NCBI GenBank assembly: GCA_030704615.1
Contig: CM060734.1
Span: 36,286,042-36,350,041, forward strand
DNA length: 64,000 nucleotides
Source of the DNA: Takakia lepidozioides
Lineage: Eukaryota; Streptophyta; Takakiopsida; Takakiales; Takakiaceae
Direction: 5' to 3'
The position numbers and the translations under genes were made by a program. Positions within the stretch are counted from its first letter, which is position 1, and each line of letters starts with the position of its first letter. The notes beneath the pieces were generated by a model. That model had not been told where the DNA came from. It saw nothing but the letters and a program-made list of their open reading frames with translations, and ran no database searches. Of the stretch, positions 9,860-21,987 are shown piece by piece.

Positions 9860-10245
9860 TGGACAACCATGTGATGGCGGTCATAGTCACGTTTTAATTG
9901 TGGTTTCTTCAGCGGTCTGCCTTTATTGGTTTTCATGGATACAGGTTGGGTGCTACATTTCCAACACTTGAATATAGGACGTCGGTCTTCAATAGGTACG
10001 TTAGGATTGTTATAATCCACACTCTTCCGCAAATCTTCCATGTCACTCACGAATTCCTTTTTAATATAGTAAAAACACTTCTCGGCTCGATTGATTTGAA
10101 TCGTCGTCCTGTAGACATAACTCGCTCCTACTTCCCTGCCCCTGTACACATAATCCACACGTAAATGTACATTACTTATTTGAATGTAGATTTTGCTCAA
10201 CTCGCAATTCAGGAGATTCTCAACGATCTGAATCTTAGTCCACAA
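9860..10245 (-). CDS. Unrecognised minus-strand ORF, possibly a gene fragment
   Basis: A frame of about 128 residues runs from 10245 down to the edge of the PPR relic. It includes a short C-W-K-C motif and a basic stretch (K-T-N-K-G-R-P-L-K-K-P-Q-L-K-R). I do not recognise the family. Lack of a clear start context and continuation into PPR-derived sequence suggest a fragment rather than a complete gene. Confidence 0.3.
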
Positions 10246-10301
10246 GTCTTGACCTTGGTGGATAAATGTGTTCCCTCACCACAGAGACGGTCTCCTCAAT
10301 T

Positions 10302-10385
10302 TTATCAAGGGAATTGTGCTTATACCTCTATTTACCAACTTTGAAAGTTTGGGGGCTAGGCCAAACGCCCAGACAGCTCGAAATA
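10302..10385 (+). mobile_element. Short fragment of the non-LTR element found at 43-50 kb
   Basis: The sequence around GGAATTGTGC and CCAACTTTGAAAGT matches the coding part of the non-LTR element near 50075-50150 (G-I-V-x-V-P-L-F-T-N-F-E). Only this short piece is present. Confidence 0.55.
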
Positions 10386-13249
10386 AAAAAACAACCGTAC
10401 CAAATTGGTACTGAGGTTGGCAGCAAGGATTGGGAACTCGCAATAGACACAGGCCATAAAGTGCTCCCGAACTCTGGTTTTTGGTTTTGGTTGTTCACCA
10501 GTATGTGTGAAGACCTCTGGGCCTGATTGAGGAGAGAACCAAAGAGGAAAGATTAGGCATATCTCTGGAGAGAAATGATTTAGATGGTTGGACCCTGTTT
10601 TGTGGAGCCTGAGCTGCAGTTAAAGCTAGGCCATGCACGCTCTAGTTTTTGAGCATTAATTCATCAGCACTCGGTCATTCTCAGAGTCAATAGCTTTCTT
10701 CTTGGTGTCATGGAGGGTAGATGCAGACTACACTAGCTCAGTTTGTACTGTAATTTGTAGTTTTCGACTGACTGCTTGTCATATTATTCTTCACCCTATA
10801 CAAATAAGTATACATTCATAGCAAATGGACTTAGAATGGGTTAGCCACTTACCATATGTATATGTGGGTACAATTATTTTGGAATTTGGATGAAATCTCA
10901 TGAAGCTATGGACTTTTGTAGGCAATTGGATTGTCACAGTCCATCTAATGTCCCAAATGCCATCTGAAAAACCCATTTGTGCAAAACCAATTCATATATG
11001 TGCTTTACAACTAGATACACAATGTTTGAATAGACACAAATATAAATTTGTGAACAATTCCATCCATCCATCAAGACACTATGGACTTTTTTGTACCCAA
11101 AAAATCCCCAAAATGACGATTTGTCCATATCATTTTGACAAACTCATATTTGGGTGGAGATCTTTGCTAAGAATATATATATTGTTATTGTCTCTAGGAG
11201 CTTATTGTTATATGGGCAAATTTCATAAACTACAAGATAATAATAAATAGCTATATCTCTAAATAAAGAAAAATAATAAAAAGATATCTCAAATATTTGG
11301 GATGAGACCATTTACTAAATATGATTAGTATACCATTACCTATGAAGATAAAAATATATTTGAACAAATATCCTTAAATAAAAATTTAATTAATTTTTTC
11401 TCATGGACTTTCAGTGGAGGGCACATCTGCCACTTTTGAGCCATTGTTTACCTGGATTGGCTCTAGGGAAATCTAAACTTAAGGCTTGCTGGTTCTGGTA
11501 ATTGCTAAATGCAGCAGTGGCGATTGTTGTTTAATTCCTGAAATGCCTTAGGCTGTATAATCTGTCAAGCAAAGGCGTTTAAGTGCTGGTTCCTACCCAT
11601 GAATTTTTGGAATGGTTGAAGCAACAAGGGAAGGACAAAACAATTGAGGGAGAGAGGGCAAGCAAGTGAAGAGAAATGAAATGAAATGGTGTTTTATAAC
11701 GAGAGAGAGGGGGACAAGCTGCTTACTTTGTTACAATCTATGTCGACTGTCACTGCCCCCCTTGCACTCCACAATAGACCTACTGGAACAAAAATTGGAT
11801 GCCACAGCAACGGACATACGAACTTAATCCAAAGCATTATTTTGGTAGCATCCATGAACTATAAGTAGAAGTGCTATTTTTCTTTGATTTTAACACTCAC
11901 ACTCCACACCATTCCAAAGGAAGCTAAATGCATCTAGGAAAGTACATCAGTTGTAATATAGAACTAAATAGGACTCTCCCTCTAACATTTTAAAGATATT
12001 TCATAGTGCAAGACTATATATGCATGCTAGAATCAACATACTGGGGACTGTTAGGGTGGTTAGCTAAAGAGACTGACCACTTCAGAGTTTTGGCTGGAGA
12101 CAGCCGCACTGGGGGGAGCGCCAGGTCCAGACCATGCTACATTTGAAGCAGATGCACCCTGTAGCACATTTCGCAAGAACATGGCAAAAACTGCTGTAGG
12201 AGCTTTTCACACATATGGCAGTAAGCACGGTTGATGGAGCATTTGCTGTAGGCTTGCAAGGTTGCAAGTATGGATCCTACATTGAGTCTTCCAGGTTTTG
12301 ACCCAGAGATTCCAGAGCTGAGAGAGATGAGGGGCAAACAAAGTTTCTTCTAAAACTGGCAGCAGCTCTGGGGTAACAAAGAGGCAAAAGGAAAGGCCGT
12401 CCATGCAAGGCAGACAAAGGGTGAAGGAGGAATCAAAGTAGAGAGGCAGGAGGACACTACCATCCAATAGCCAGCCCATAGCCATTTCCCCCCTGGGGAA
12501 TAGCCATTTCCCTTGTAGAGTAAGGCCCCGAATAGCCATTTCCCCCCTGGGAATCGCCATTCTCCCTGGGAATAGCCTCTTATCGTAGAATTATTAATTT
12601 GTACATATAGACATAATGACCACAACTTCAATTTTTCACCGATGGATGAGAACGAAAATGCCATGTCTCCTTCCAAAACTTTAGAGAACGCCATCTTGGT
12701 TGACTTCAAGGACCAAGGCGCCAGCGGCCACAACCATCCCCACCCACCATGCCCCAGCCATAGATCCTCTGGACTGTCAGTATAATGAGATGAAATGCCA
12801 AGTGAGTGGGCCACAGTTATAATCTCACAATTCCCATGGTGGAATTGGCTCATTTTTTGATATGTGTGCATAAGTGAGCTGGGCCCACTTCTATATGGCT
12901 GGAATCTATGGATGATTTTTACTGCGGCTGGGTACCCAAAATTGTTAAAAACTCCGAAAAGGGCTTGGGAAATTAAGGGTTAAGCAATATTGAATTCTCA
13001 TGTACACCTACTCAAAAGATACCCGCACATCTAAGGTGGTTATCCTGGTTTGCTAGCCTACCTGCTTCTCCCACATGCATTCGTCCAGCTTGAGTGCATG
13101 CAGGCCCAGGTTTAATGGTAAAGAACTCTGTGGGACGATTTGAGGCAGGATAGGATATAAGGTCATGCACTCAATTGACAAGAGACAGCTTGGAACTCCT
13201 TGATTTTTTACAAGTTCCTTTTCAATCACTCTATTTTGCAATTCTGCAT
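10386..13249. other. AT-rich intergenic stretch without a supportable gene
   Basis: Only short chance frames are seen. Composition is AT-rich between 10800 and 11400. A small local repeat at 12470-12585 is listed separately. I see no PPR or transposase similarity. Confidence 0.6.
12470..12585. repeat. Short tandem repeat of an AATAGCCATTTCCC-type unit
   Basis: Imperfect copies of ATAGCCATTTCCCCCTGGGA recur about every 20-40 bp from roughly 12475 to 12580. Confidence 0.7.
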
Positions 13250-15560
13250 TTAAGTGGTGTATTTGGTTGGCAGAACGCAGCTGCGACCTGGCTTCTTTCT
13301 CACACCTCGGACCTGCATCATTTTTCTCACCTTTGCAGTATCATCCCATCTGCCAGCTGCAGCATAGATGTTGAACAGCAGCACATAAGTTGCAGCATCC
13401 TGTCGATCCCACTTGAGGATGCATTTTGCTGTATGTTCTGCCACCTCCACATTGACATGAATTCTGCAGGCACCAAGCAAGGCATTCCACACCACAACAT
13501 CTGGATTGATTGGCATTTTATTAATCAGGTCCATTGCCTCATCCAGTTGTCCCGCACGTCCAAGAAGGTCCACCATGCAGCCAATGTCGGAGTGACACCA
13601 TGATCTTGACTCAGGGAATCGAAGTAGCGTCTTCCTCATTCAGTAGGCCAGTGTGGCTGCATGCAGAGCGAACACATTTGGTACAATTCCAGCTCTGATG
13701 ATGTTGCCATGGACCTCTTTGCCCTTTGCCAGGGGTGCCAGGCTTGCGCACGCATTGCAACGCACACAAACGGGATGTGGTCGGGCTTCACCCCTTCCCC
13801 CATCATTTGCTCATAGGTCTCCAAGGCCTCCATCCCGCGCCCCTGATGTGCATATCCTGCAAGCACGGCGTTCCATGACACCACATCTCGTTCAGCCATA
13901 TTATTGAAAACTCCCTCCGCATCCTCAATGCTCCCACATCTGGCATACCTGTCCACGGGGGTATTGTTCAGAATCATATCTGGTACAATTCCAGCTTTGG
14001 CGATGCAACCATGCACCTCTTTGCCCTTTTTTCAGGGCTGTCAGGCTTGCACACGCACTGCAAACGCACACAAACGCGATGTGGTCGGGCTTCACCCCTT
14101 CCCCCATCATTTGCTCATAGGTCTCCAACGCCTCCATCCCGTGCCCCTGCTGTGCATACCCTGCAAGCATCGCGTTCCACGACACCAAATCTCGTTCAGC
14201 CAGAGTGTTGAAAACTCCCTTCGCATCCTTAATGCACCGCATTTGGCAAACATGTCCACCAGGGCAGTGTTCAGGATCACATCTGGTACAATTCCAGCTT
14301 TGACGATGTCACCACGCACCTCTTTGCCCTTTCCCAGGGCTGCCAGGCTTGCACACGCACTGCAAACACAAACAAACGCGATGTGATCGGGCTTCACCCC
14401 TTCCCCCATCATTTGCTCATAGGCCTCCAACGCCTCCATCCTGCGCCCTTGCTGTGCATATCCTGCAATCATCGCCCTCCACGACACCACATCTCGTTCA
14501 GCCATACTGTCGAACACTCCCTTCATACGTGTCCACGAGGGTATTGTTCACAATGACATTGGTACAATTGCAGCTCTGATGATGTCGCCATGGACCTCTT
14601 TGCCCTTTTCCAGAGCTGCCAGGCTTGCACACGCATTGCAAACGCACACAAACGGGATGTGGTCGGGCTTCACCCCTTCCCCCATCATTTGATCATAGGT
14701 CTCCAAGGCCTCCATCCCACGCTCCTGATGTGCATATCCTGCAAGCATGGCGTTCCATGACACCAAATCTCGTTCAGCCATACTGTTGAAAACTCCCTCC
14801 GCATCCTCAATGCTCCCACATCTGGCATACATGTCCACGAGGGTATTGTTCAGAATCACATCTGGTACAATTCTTTGGCGATGCAACCATGCACCTCTTT
14901 GCCCTTTTCCAGAGCTCCCAGGCTTGCACACGCATTGCAAACACAAACAAACGCGATGTGGTCGGGCTCCACCCCTTCACGCATCATTTGCTCATAGGTC
15001 TCCAAAGCATTCCTACCACACCTACCCTTGGTAAATCCTGCCAACATAATATTCCACGTGATCAAAGATCGTTGAGGCATTCTGTTGAACACTTGGTGAG
15101 CATCCATGATGCTCCGGCACTTAACATACATGTTGACAAGGGTGTTGAGTAGAAAAACACTTGGCGTGAATCCACTTTGGAATGTGAGTGTGCACCTGCT
15201 TTCCAGCTTCCAGACCTTCCATCTTGATGCACTTAAGTAACAGACATACATACATATCTGAATCTGCTGAAATGCCTCCTTGGTTTAGAGTCTGGAGAGC
15301 CTCTGTCAGTCTGCCTGCCGCACAAAGTATCTTCACATGCCCAGAAGTGCCAGAAGAGGCATTGTGGACTCCCTCTCTTGATCCTTTTTCAGAAGCTGTG
15401 GTCATGGTTGAGGTATCTATTTTATCAACTGTGCCGCTGCAGCTGCTGCCTTTAGTTGACCATCTACCCATGCAGGTTTCTTGTAGCTACTGATCCATAT
15501 GGAATCATAGGTAATCTGGAGATTGAAGTCCAGCCCTCTTGGATGAATCTGGACCCACAC
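13250..15560 (-). pseudogene. PLS-class PPR pseudogene lacking its DYW domain
   Basis: Read on the minus strand, a leader related to the other PPR copies (near 15560-15400) is followed by the V-C-L-L-L-K-C-I-K-M helix. Several PLS triplets of about 300 bp each follow (15250-13650), then the E region with G-C-M-V-D-L-L-G-R-A-G and Y-V-L-L-F-N-I-Y-A-A-A-G-R-W-D-D. It ends at the P-G box near 13260, where the DYW domain should begin. Several frame changes and stops separate the pieces. Organellar C-to-U RNA editing would be the role of an intact relative. Confidence 0.88.
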
Positions 15561-15715
15561 TCTATCCCTGCTCCTTCAGCTATCCATGCCTCTGCACAAA
15601 TCATGCATACATCCTTGCCTTGCTGCTAGAAGCTGACAATGACAGCCTAGATTTGTTCTAGGGAACACCCAACTCAACTTATCACACTAGTTCCTATGCT
15701 CAATTGCATCTGCTA

Positions 15716-16270
15716 CTCTCTGTAATCCAACAGGCATTCACCTTTTTGCCTCGATTGTCCCACCATTGACTGGGGTCAGAAAAGTATTCATTCCACAGCT
15801 TCTCCTCGTCTCTGTTACCTGTTTCTGGATATTTCCCTGTTGTCACGTTGGCAGTATCATGTCAAAGTCACTCCAAACTATCAAAGATTCACTTCAACAT
15901 GAAAATTTAGGGCCGATTCTGATAAGAGGCAAAAACAGGGTGCAATGTGTTGAAGAAGGTGCCTTCATTAGCATTGCCTGTTTTTATCAATTGTGCCCTG
16001 CTGCTGCGGCTTCCAGTTGACCATCTACTGGCATGCAGGTTTCTTGTACCTATCCTTCACAGGGAATCATAGGTAATCTGGAAACACCCCAACCCTACTT
16101 ATTACAGTAGTTCCAGTAGTTCTGAATTGCATCTGCTTCTCTCTGTAGTCCAATAGGCATTCACCTTTTTGTCTCCATCGTCCCACAATTGACTGGGGTC
16201 GGGAAAGTGCTCATTCCAAAGCTTCTCCTCATCTCTGTTATCTGTTTTTGGATACTTTTCTGCTGCCACA
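15716..16270. repeat. Direct duplication of a PPR 5'-flanking block
   Basis: A block at 15716-15850 (containing GGCATTCACCTTTTTG and CATTGACTGGGGTC) recurs with moderate divergence at 16131-16270. The intervening sequence also holds two similar stretches beginning near GGTTTCTTGTA. It lies between two minus-strand PPR pseudogenes and probably records duplication of the upstream region together with the gene. Confidence 0.75.
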
Positions 16271-16374
16271 TCGGCAGTAACTTGTCAGGGCCGAGTCTGA
16301 TGAGAGGGCAAAACAGGCTGAAATAAGTAGAAGAAGAAGGTAGCCCTCACCACATTGTCCTTGACCTTGTGTCA

Positions 16375-16566
16375 TGACCCATGGAGACCATCAACCCACA
16401 ATGACCTCCACCACGGTGCAGCTAAGCAGGCAGAGATTGAAACACGGGCTCGTAAGACCAAGCTGACTCTCCCAAGAACCTTGCAGACATCGGGAAATAT
16501 GGCTGATTTGATTGAAACACAGCCTCGTAAGACCAAGATGACTCTCCCAAGAACCTTGTAAACATC
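16375..16566. repeat. Small duplicated block, with further copies at 17310-17545
   Basis: The stretch GACTCTCCCAAGAACCTTG occurs at about 16462 and 16540 in a 72-75-bp tandem, and again near 17469. The accompanying CATGACCCATGGAG and ACCAAATCATGGTACTA segments also recur (16375 and 17309; 16575 and 17507). These are duplicated flanks of the PPR pseudogenes. Confidence 0.7.
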
Positions 16567-16581
16567 AGGAAGAATACCAAA

Positions 16582-17319
16582 TCATGGTACTAGCAGGAGC
16601 CAAGAGCCAACATTTGCAGGGACGATGTCATCATGGACCTCCTTCCCCTTTTCCAGGGCTCCCAGGCTTGCACACGCATTGCAAACACAAACGAACGTGA
16701 TGTGGTTGGGCTTCACCCCTTCGCACATCATTTGCTCATAGGTCTCCAAAGCATTCGTACCACACCCATGCTTGGTAAATCCTGCCAACATTATATTTCA
16801 CGTGATCAAAGATCGTTGAGGCATTCTGTTGAACACTTGCTGAGCATCCATGATGCTCCCGCACTTAACATACATGTTGACAAGGGTGTTGAGTAGAAAA
16901 ATATTTGGCGTGAATCCACTTTGGATAATGTGAGTGTGCACCTGCTTTCCAGCTTCAAGGCCTTTCATCTTGATGCACTTATGCAAGAGACAGACATACG
17001 TATCTGAATGTCCTTGATTTAAAGTCTGTAGAGCCTCTTTCAGTCTGCCTGCCTCACAAAGCATCTTCACATGCCCAGAAGTGCCAGAAGAGGCATTGTG
17101 GACTCCCTCTCTTGATTCTCTTCCAGAAGCTGTGGTCATGTTGAGGTATCTGATTTTATCAACTGTGCCGCTGCAGCTGCTGCCGTTAGTTGACCATCTA
17201 CGCATGCAGGTTTCTTTGTAGATATGTATTGATCCACATGGAATCATACGTAATCTTGTGCTTGAAATCTGGCCCCCTTGGATGAATCTGGACCCACACT
17301 CTATTGTGGCATGACCCAT
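16582..17319 (-). pseudogene. 5' fragment of a PPR gene with one internal nonsense codon
   Basis: The minus-strand frame begins near 17319, covers the family leader, the C-L-L-H-K-C-I-K-M helix and one L motif (N-M-Y-V-K-C-G-S), then ends at a TGA next to 16798. The same frame continues at once with M-L-A-G-F-T-K-H-G-C-G. The paralogous sequence has TGG at the stop position, so a single Trp-to-stop change explains the break. It ends after one further module near 16590. Confidence 0.85.
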
Positions 17320-17545
17320 GGAGGATTTGACCGACCATCAACCCAAAAGGACCTCTTGTGTGTGCTGCTTATGTCTGTAGTCAGGTAATGTCAGATTGGT
17401 CTGTGAGAACCACCACGGTGCAGCTGAACGGGCAGAGATTGAAACACGGCCTGCTAAGATCAAGCTGACTCTCCCAAGAACCTTGTGAACATCAGGAAGA
17501 ATACCAAATCATGGTACTAACAGGAGCCAAGAGAGCCAAGAGCCC

Positions 17546-18670
17546 ACATTTGCAGGATGGACAAACTTCTTCACATCGTACATTAAGAAAAGCCACACCT
17601 TGCGATTGCGGTTGTCCCACCATCGTGCCTCCGCTCTCAAGCACGCGGGGCCATCATCCTCCCGTCGTCCTCCCGTCGTCCTCCCTTCCCCGCGCGCATC
17701 TCTCCCGGGACCCTATTCCTGCTCTACGCTGTTCTTGCTTCCGACCTTCGGTCGTCGCTAGAATTAATCGTCTGGAAAGCAAGCGATCCTCAGAAAGACC
17801 GAGGTCGACGAGGGACTGCTAAAGATGTATGTTTGAAGCGCTTGGACTCCTCAATCGAGGGTAAGGCTATCAGAAGCTGGCGAAGTTTTAAATTTCTTGC
17901 AGGTCCAGGTCAAGCAATGAGCAAAGAAGTGCTTTGGCAGGAGTTCTTCTCATATCCTTCACTGTGGTGGCACAATAGGTTTGACAAGGTGAGGCTCTTT
18001 GTCGGCTGCTGAACTGCCCCCGGGTAGTTTTTCGCAGAAAAGTCCAAGGTCACCAGACTTCAAACATAAGCACACAAAAGCTCCCAAACTTAGCAACCCT
18101 GATGGGATGAATCCAGGATGGCTTTTGGTAGAATGCAAGCATTGGTCCAGTTTAACTTCTCTATAGTGTGGCCACAAGTCTCCAGCAAGCACAGACTATG
18201 GGGAACATCCCTTCTTGATATCCTACAGTTAGAGTTCTGGGACCAACCTAAGAATGGTTTATTTGCCACTAAACAGAGACAGTGTACTTCCCTCATCCCA
18301 GCCTCTAGGGCTGCTAGGTTCCAAAATTACACATGGCCCTGAACAAGCATCCCAGTTTCCTTTTATATATGAAGGAACGGGTTTATCACAAGGCTTACCA
18401 ACTTCTGTGTCAATGGCAGACTGTGGCGAGGATGGGGAAGTTACATGGGTCTGGACAGTGATGATTGTGCAATTTGGGACAATGATGTAAATCGACATTA
18501 GATTGTGTTCGACTTTGTATCATGGCAGCTAGCTCTGCTTTCGTCCAAGGAGGGTTTTTCAAGGGTTCAAGCTCTTGGTACAGCAAGTAGATGACTGCAG
18601 TAGTATATTAATCCTCAAGTCTATCCTCATGGGAAGATCTTGAAGTGTCAATGAGCTTTGACATAATTAT
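17546..18670. other. Spacer between PPR copies
   Basis: I see no coding sequence I can support. The 17620-17700 part is C-rich with short CCTCCCGTCGT repeats. Confidence 0.5.
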
Positions 18671-18709
18671 GTGAGTTTAGCTCTAACACACAGCTTTCAG
18701 CCGTGCAGG

Positions 18710-19006
18710 ATGGCGGGTAGGAGTCAGGCACAGTTGTTTGAAACAGGGACTTCCAACATGAGCACGGTTTCTGACAGGGGACCAAGAGAGAGTCTCAACA
18801 AAAACTCTTCTGGCACTTGTGGGGATATGAGGACACTATGGAAAGCACGGCAACAAAATAAGGTGCTTGACATGCTGAACCAACCAGGCATTTTTGCAAT
18901 CCCCGACACCTACGTCTATCTCTTGCAGGAGTGCATCAAAAATAAAATACTAGAAAGTGGAAAGCAGGTGCATGCCCACATAATCAAACGTGGATATAGG
19001 CCGTAG
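18710..19006 (+). pseudogene. Truncated 5' copy of a PPR gene directly upstream of the intact one
   Basis: From the ATG at 18710 this encodes a leader (R-G-P-R-E-S-L, cf. R-G-P-R-E-G-V in the intact gene) and the first helices Y-V-Y-L-L-Q-E-C-I-K plus Q-V-H-A-H-I-I-K. A TAG then stops the frame at 19006. No further modules follow before the intact gene, so it is a degenerate tandem duplicate. Confidence 0.7.
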
Positions 19007-19272
19007 GGTTGGTAGGTGCATTTTAGGTTGTGATTGTCAGCTACAAGCTGCAGGGAGGGGGGCGGGGTCTATGCATTATTGTTATCAAGTCAGCAATAGC
19101 TGAAGGAGGCAGGGACTAAGTGTGGGTCCAGATCCATCCAAGAAGAAGGCCAGATCTCAAGTACAAGAGTACCACTGAGCAACCTTGGATTGATAGCCAC
19201 AAGGCACCTGCATGTGTAGATGGTGATCTGGAAGCAGCAGGAGTACAGCTGATAAAGTCAGGGAAATCCTCC

Positions 19273-21447
19273 ATGACCAGCCTTTGTGAAAGAGGACCAA
19301 GAGAGGGAGTGTATAAGATCTCTTCTGGTGCTTGTGGATATGTGAGGACGCTATGTGAGGCAGGACAACTGAGCAAGGCTGTGCATATTTTGGAGGAAGG
19401 AGGCTTTTTGGCAGACTTAACTACCTATGTGTGTCTGTTGGATAAGTGCATCAAGATGAAAGGCCTAGCAGCAGGAAAACAGGTGCATGCCCACATTATC
19501 CAAAGTGGATTCAAGCCAACTGTGTTTCTGCAGAACACTCTTGTCAACATGTATGTCAAGTGTGGGAGCATCATGGATGCGCACGAAGTGTTTGACAACA
19601 TGCCCGAACGAAATATGTTTTCGTGGACTATAATGATGGCAGGATATACCAAACATGGGTGTGGTAGGAATGCCTTTGAGACCTATGACCAAATGATACA
19701 GGAAGGGGTGACACCTGACCAGGTTACGTTCGTTTGCGTTCTCAAGGCGTGCACCTGCCTTGCAGCCCTGGAAAAGGGCAAAGAGGTCCATGCTGACATC
19801 ATTAGAGCGGGAATTGTACCAAATATAATTCTGAACACTACCCTTGTTGACATGTATGCCAAATGTGGGAGCATCGAGGATGCAGAGGAGGTGTTTGACA
19901 ATATGGCTGAACGAAATGTGGTCTCATGGAGTGCAATGATCTCAGGATATAACCAGCATGGGTGTGGGATGGAGGCTCTGGAGACTTATGAGCAAATGAT
20001 GCGGGAAGGGGTCAAGCCCAACCAGGTCACATTTGTTTGTGTTTGCAACGCGTGTGCGAGCCTGGCAGCCCTGGAAAAGGGCAAAGAGGTCCATGCTGAA
20101 ATTATGAAAGCTGGAATTGTACCAGATATTATTCTGGACAACACCCTTGTGGACATGTATGCCAAATGTGGCAGCATGGAGGCTGCAAAGGTGGTGTTTG
20201 AGAAAATGGCTGAACGAGATGTGGTTTCATGGAGTGCAATGATTGCAGGTTATACCCAGCATGGGAACAGGATGGAAGCTTTGCAGATTTATGAGCAAAT
20301 GCTGCAGGAAGGGGTGACGCCCAACCAGGTCACATATGTTTGTGTTTGCAATGCGTGTGCGAGCCTGGCAGCCCTGGAAAAGGGCAAAGAGGTCCATGCT
20401 GACATCATGAAAGCTGGAATAGTACCAAATGTCATTCTGGACAATACCCTCATGGACATGTATGCCAAATGTGGGAGCATTGAGGATGCAAAGGGAGTGT
20501 TCGACAATATGTCTGAACGAGATGTGGTCTCATGGAATTCCATGATTGCAGGATATGCCCAGCATGGTTGTCATAGGGAGGCCCTGGAACTATTAGAAGG
20601 AATGCAAAAGGAAGGCTTGAAGCCAGACAGTATCACCTTTGTATCTGTTCTCTCTGCATGTAGCCATGTTGGCCTAGTAGATGAAGGCAAACACTACTTT
20701 GATTCCTTGAGTAAAGATCATGGCCTCACTCCGTCAGTGGAGCACTCTGTATGCATGGTGGACCTTTTTGGCCGCGCGGGACGATTGGATGAGGCAGAGG
20801 GTTTCATTAACGAAAGGGCAATCAAATTCGATGCTGTAGTGTGGAAGGCTTTGCTTGGTGCCAGCAGAATTCATGGCAATGTGGAGGTTGCTGAACGTGC
20901 GGCCAAATCTATTCTCAAGTGGGATCCACAGGACGCTGGAACTTACGTGTTGCTATCAAATATCTATGCTGCAGCTGGCAGGTGGGATGACACTGCAAAG
21001 GTGAGGAAAATGATGTTTATCAAAGGTGTCAGAAAGGAGCCAGGTCACTGCTGCATTGAGGTTGGTAATAGGGTGCACACCTTTGTTGTAGATGACAAAT
21101 CGCATCCTCAAATTGAGGAAATTCATGCTGAGCTGAGAAGCTTGGCTAGGCAGATGAAAGAGGCAGGGTACATGCCTGACACCCGCTTTGTGTTGCATGA
21201 TGTGGAGGAGGAGCAAAAGGAATTTTCTCTTTGCCACCACAGTGAGAAGCTAGCCATTGCTTTTGGACTGATCAGCATGGCCCCTGGGACGCCTCTCCGT
21301 GTTATCAAGAACCTTCGGGTGTGTGGTGACTGCCACACAGCCACAAAGTTCATCTCAAAGATTGTTGGGCGACCAATTGTTGTACGGGATGCCAACCGTT
21401 TTCACCATTTCGAAGATGGGGTTTGTTCCTGTGGGGAGTACTGGTGA
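19273..21447 (+). CDS. PLS-class pentatricopeptide repeat protein with DYW deaminase domain
   Basis: The frame opens after a TAA at 19117, and the first in-frame ATG is at 19273, giving about 724 residues with no intron. PPR motifs of the P-L-S type run from about 19400 to 20640 (signatures M-Y-A-K-C-G-S, E-R-D-V-V-S-W and A-C-A-S-L-A-A-L-E-K-G-K). E1/E2 motifs and a P-G box (21040) follow. The DYW cytidine deaminase has H-S-E at 21238-21246, C-G-D-C at 21322-21333, and the C-terminus C-S-C-G-E-Y-W. The PPR array binds a specific organellar transcript and the DYW domain deaminates C to U. No obvious long transit peptide precedes the repeats, so organelle targeting is not visible. The terminal triplet is EYW instead of DYW. 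It is the only complete member of the cluster. Confidence 0.93.
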   Translation: MTSLCERGPREGVYKISSGACGYVRTLCEAGQLSKAVHILEEGGFLADLTTYVCLLDKCIKMKGLAAGKQVHAHIIQSGFKPTVFLQNTLVNMYVKCGSIMDAHEVFDNMPERNMFSWTIMMAGYTKHGCGRNAFETYDQMIQEGVTPDQVTFVCVLKACTCLAALEKGKEVHADIIRAGIVPNIILNTTLVDMYAKCGSIEDAEEVFDNMAERNVVSWSAMISGYNQHGCGMEALETYEQMMREGVKPNQVTFVCVCNACASLAALEKGKEVHAEIMKAGIVPDIILDNTLVDMYAKCGSMEAAKVVFEKMAERDVVSWSAMIAGYTQHGNRMEALQIYEQMLQEGVTPNQVTYVCVCNACASLAALEKGKEVHADIMKAGIVPNVILDNTLMDMYAKCGSIEDAKGVFDNMSERDVVSWNSMIAGYAQHGCHREALELLEGMQKEGLKPDSITFVSVLSACSHVGLVDEGKHYFDSLSKDHGLTPSVEHSVCMVDLFGRAGRLDEAEGFINERAIKFDAVVWKALLGASRIHGNVEVAERAAKSILKWDPQDAGTYVLLSNIYAAAGRWDDTAKVRKMMFIKGVRKEPGHCCIEVGNRVHTFVVDDKSHPQIEEIHAELRSLARQMKEAGYMPDTRFVLHDVEEEQKEFSLCHHSEKLAIAFGLISMAPGTPLRVIKNLRVCGDCHTATKFISKIVGRPIVVRDANRFHHFEDGVCSCGEYW

Positions 21448-21987
21448 TATGATGTTTGTCTGGCCGAGTGTCTTGCAGCTGTTCGGTTGATTGACAGTTC
21501 TCTAGGAATGTTGGCAATGACATACTATTGAGGGCATTTCTCTCTGGATTATCAAACCCTCCAAGAGCCATTTGTGTGGCCATGAGGAGGTAGAACACAG
21601 AGCGATATTACAACAGCTAGGGAGGATTGTATTTCAGATTCATTCTTCTATGTGTATACAACCATCTCTGTGTCAAACCTTGACATATGGATCTTTCACA
21701 GCTGACGCCTATCTGGTTACAAGGAATTGGGTGTTGACTTAAGGGGAGGCATTGATAGCACACGAGAGAGCATGGGATATGAATCAGCACACTGAAGAGA
21801 CAAGAAATTTGCTTGGTCGACAAGTCTAGGTGCAAAACCACATTCCAAAAATGTAGGGAACTTAATAATCCCCAAGGTCCTCCAGGCAAACTTGAACAAG
21901 AAGAAATCAACATTGACAGATTGCTTGGAAATGAAGAGACTCTGAAGCCTACCATTCCTAGAAGCTCACATATTAGACCCAAGAGCT
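21448..21987. other. 3' flank of the DYW gene
   Basis: No feature I can support; presumably 3' UTR and spacer. Confidence 0.4.

Noticed and set aside
19120-19272. Start of the DYW protein at 19120
   Set aside because: Position 19120 begins GTG, not ATG; the first in-frame ATG is at 19273.
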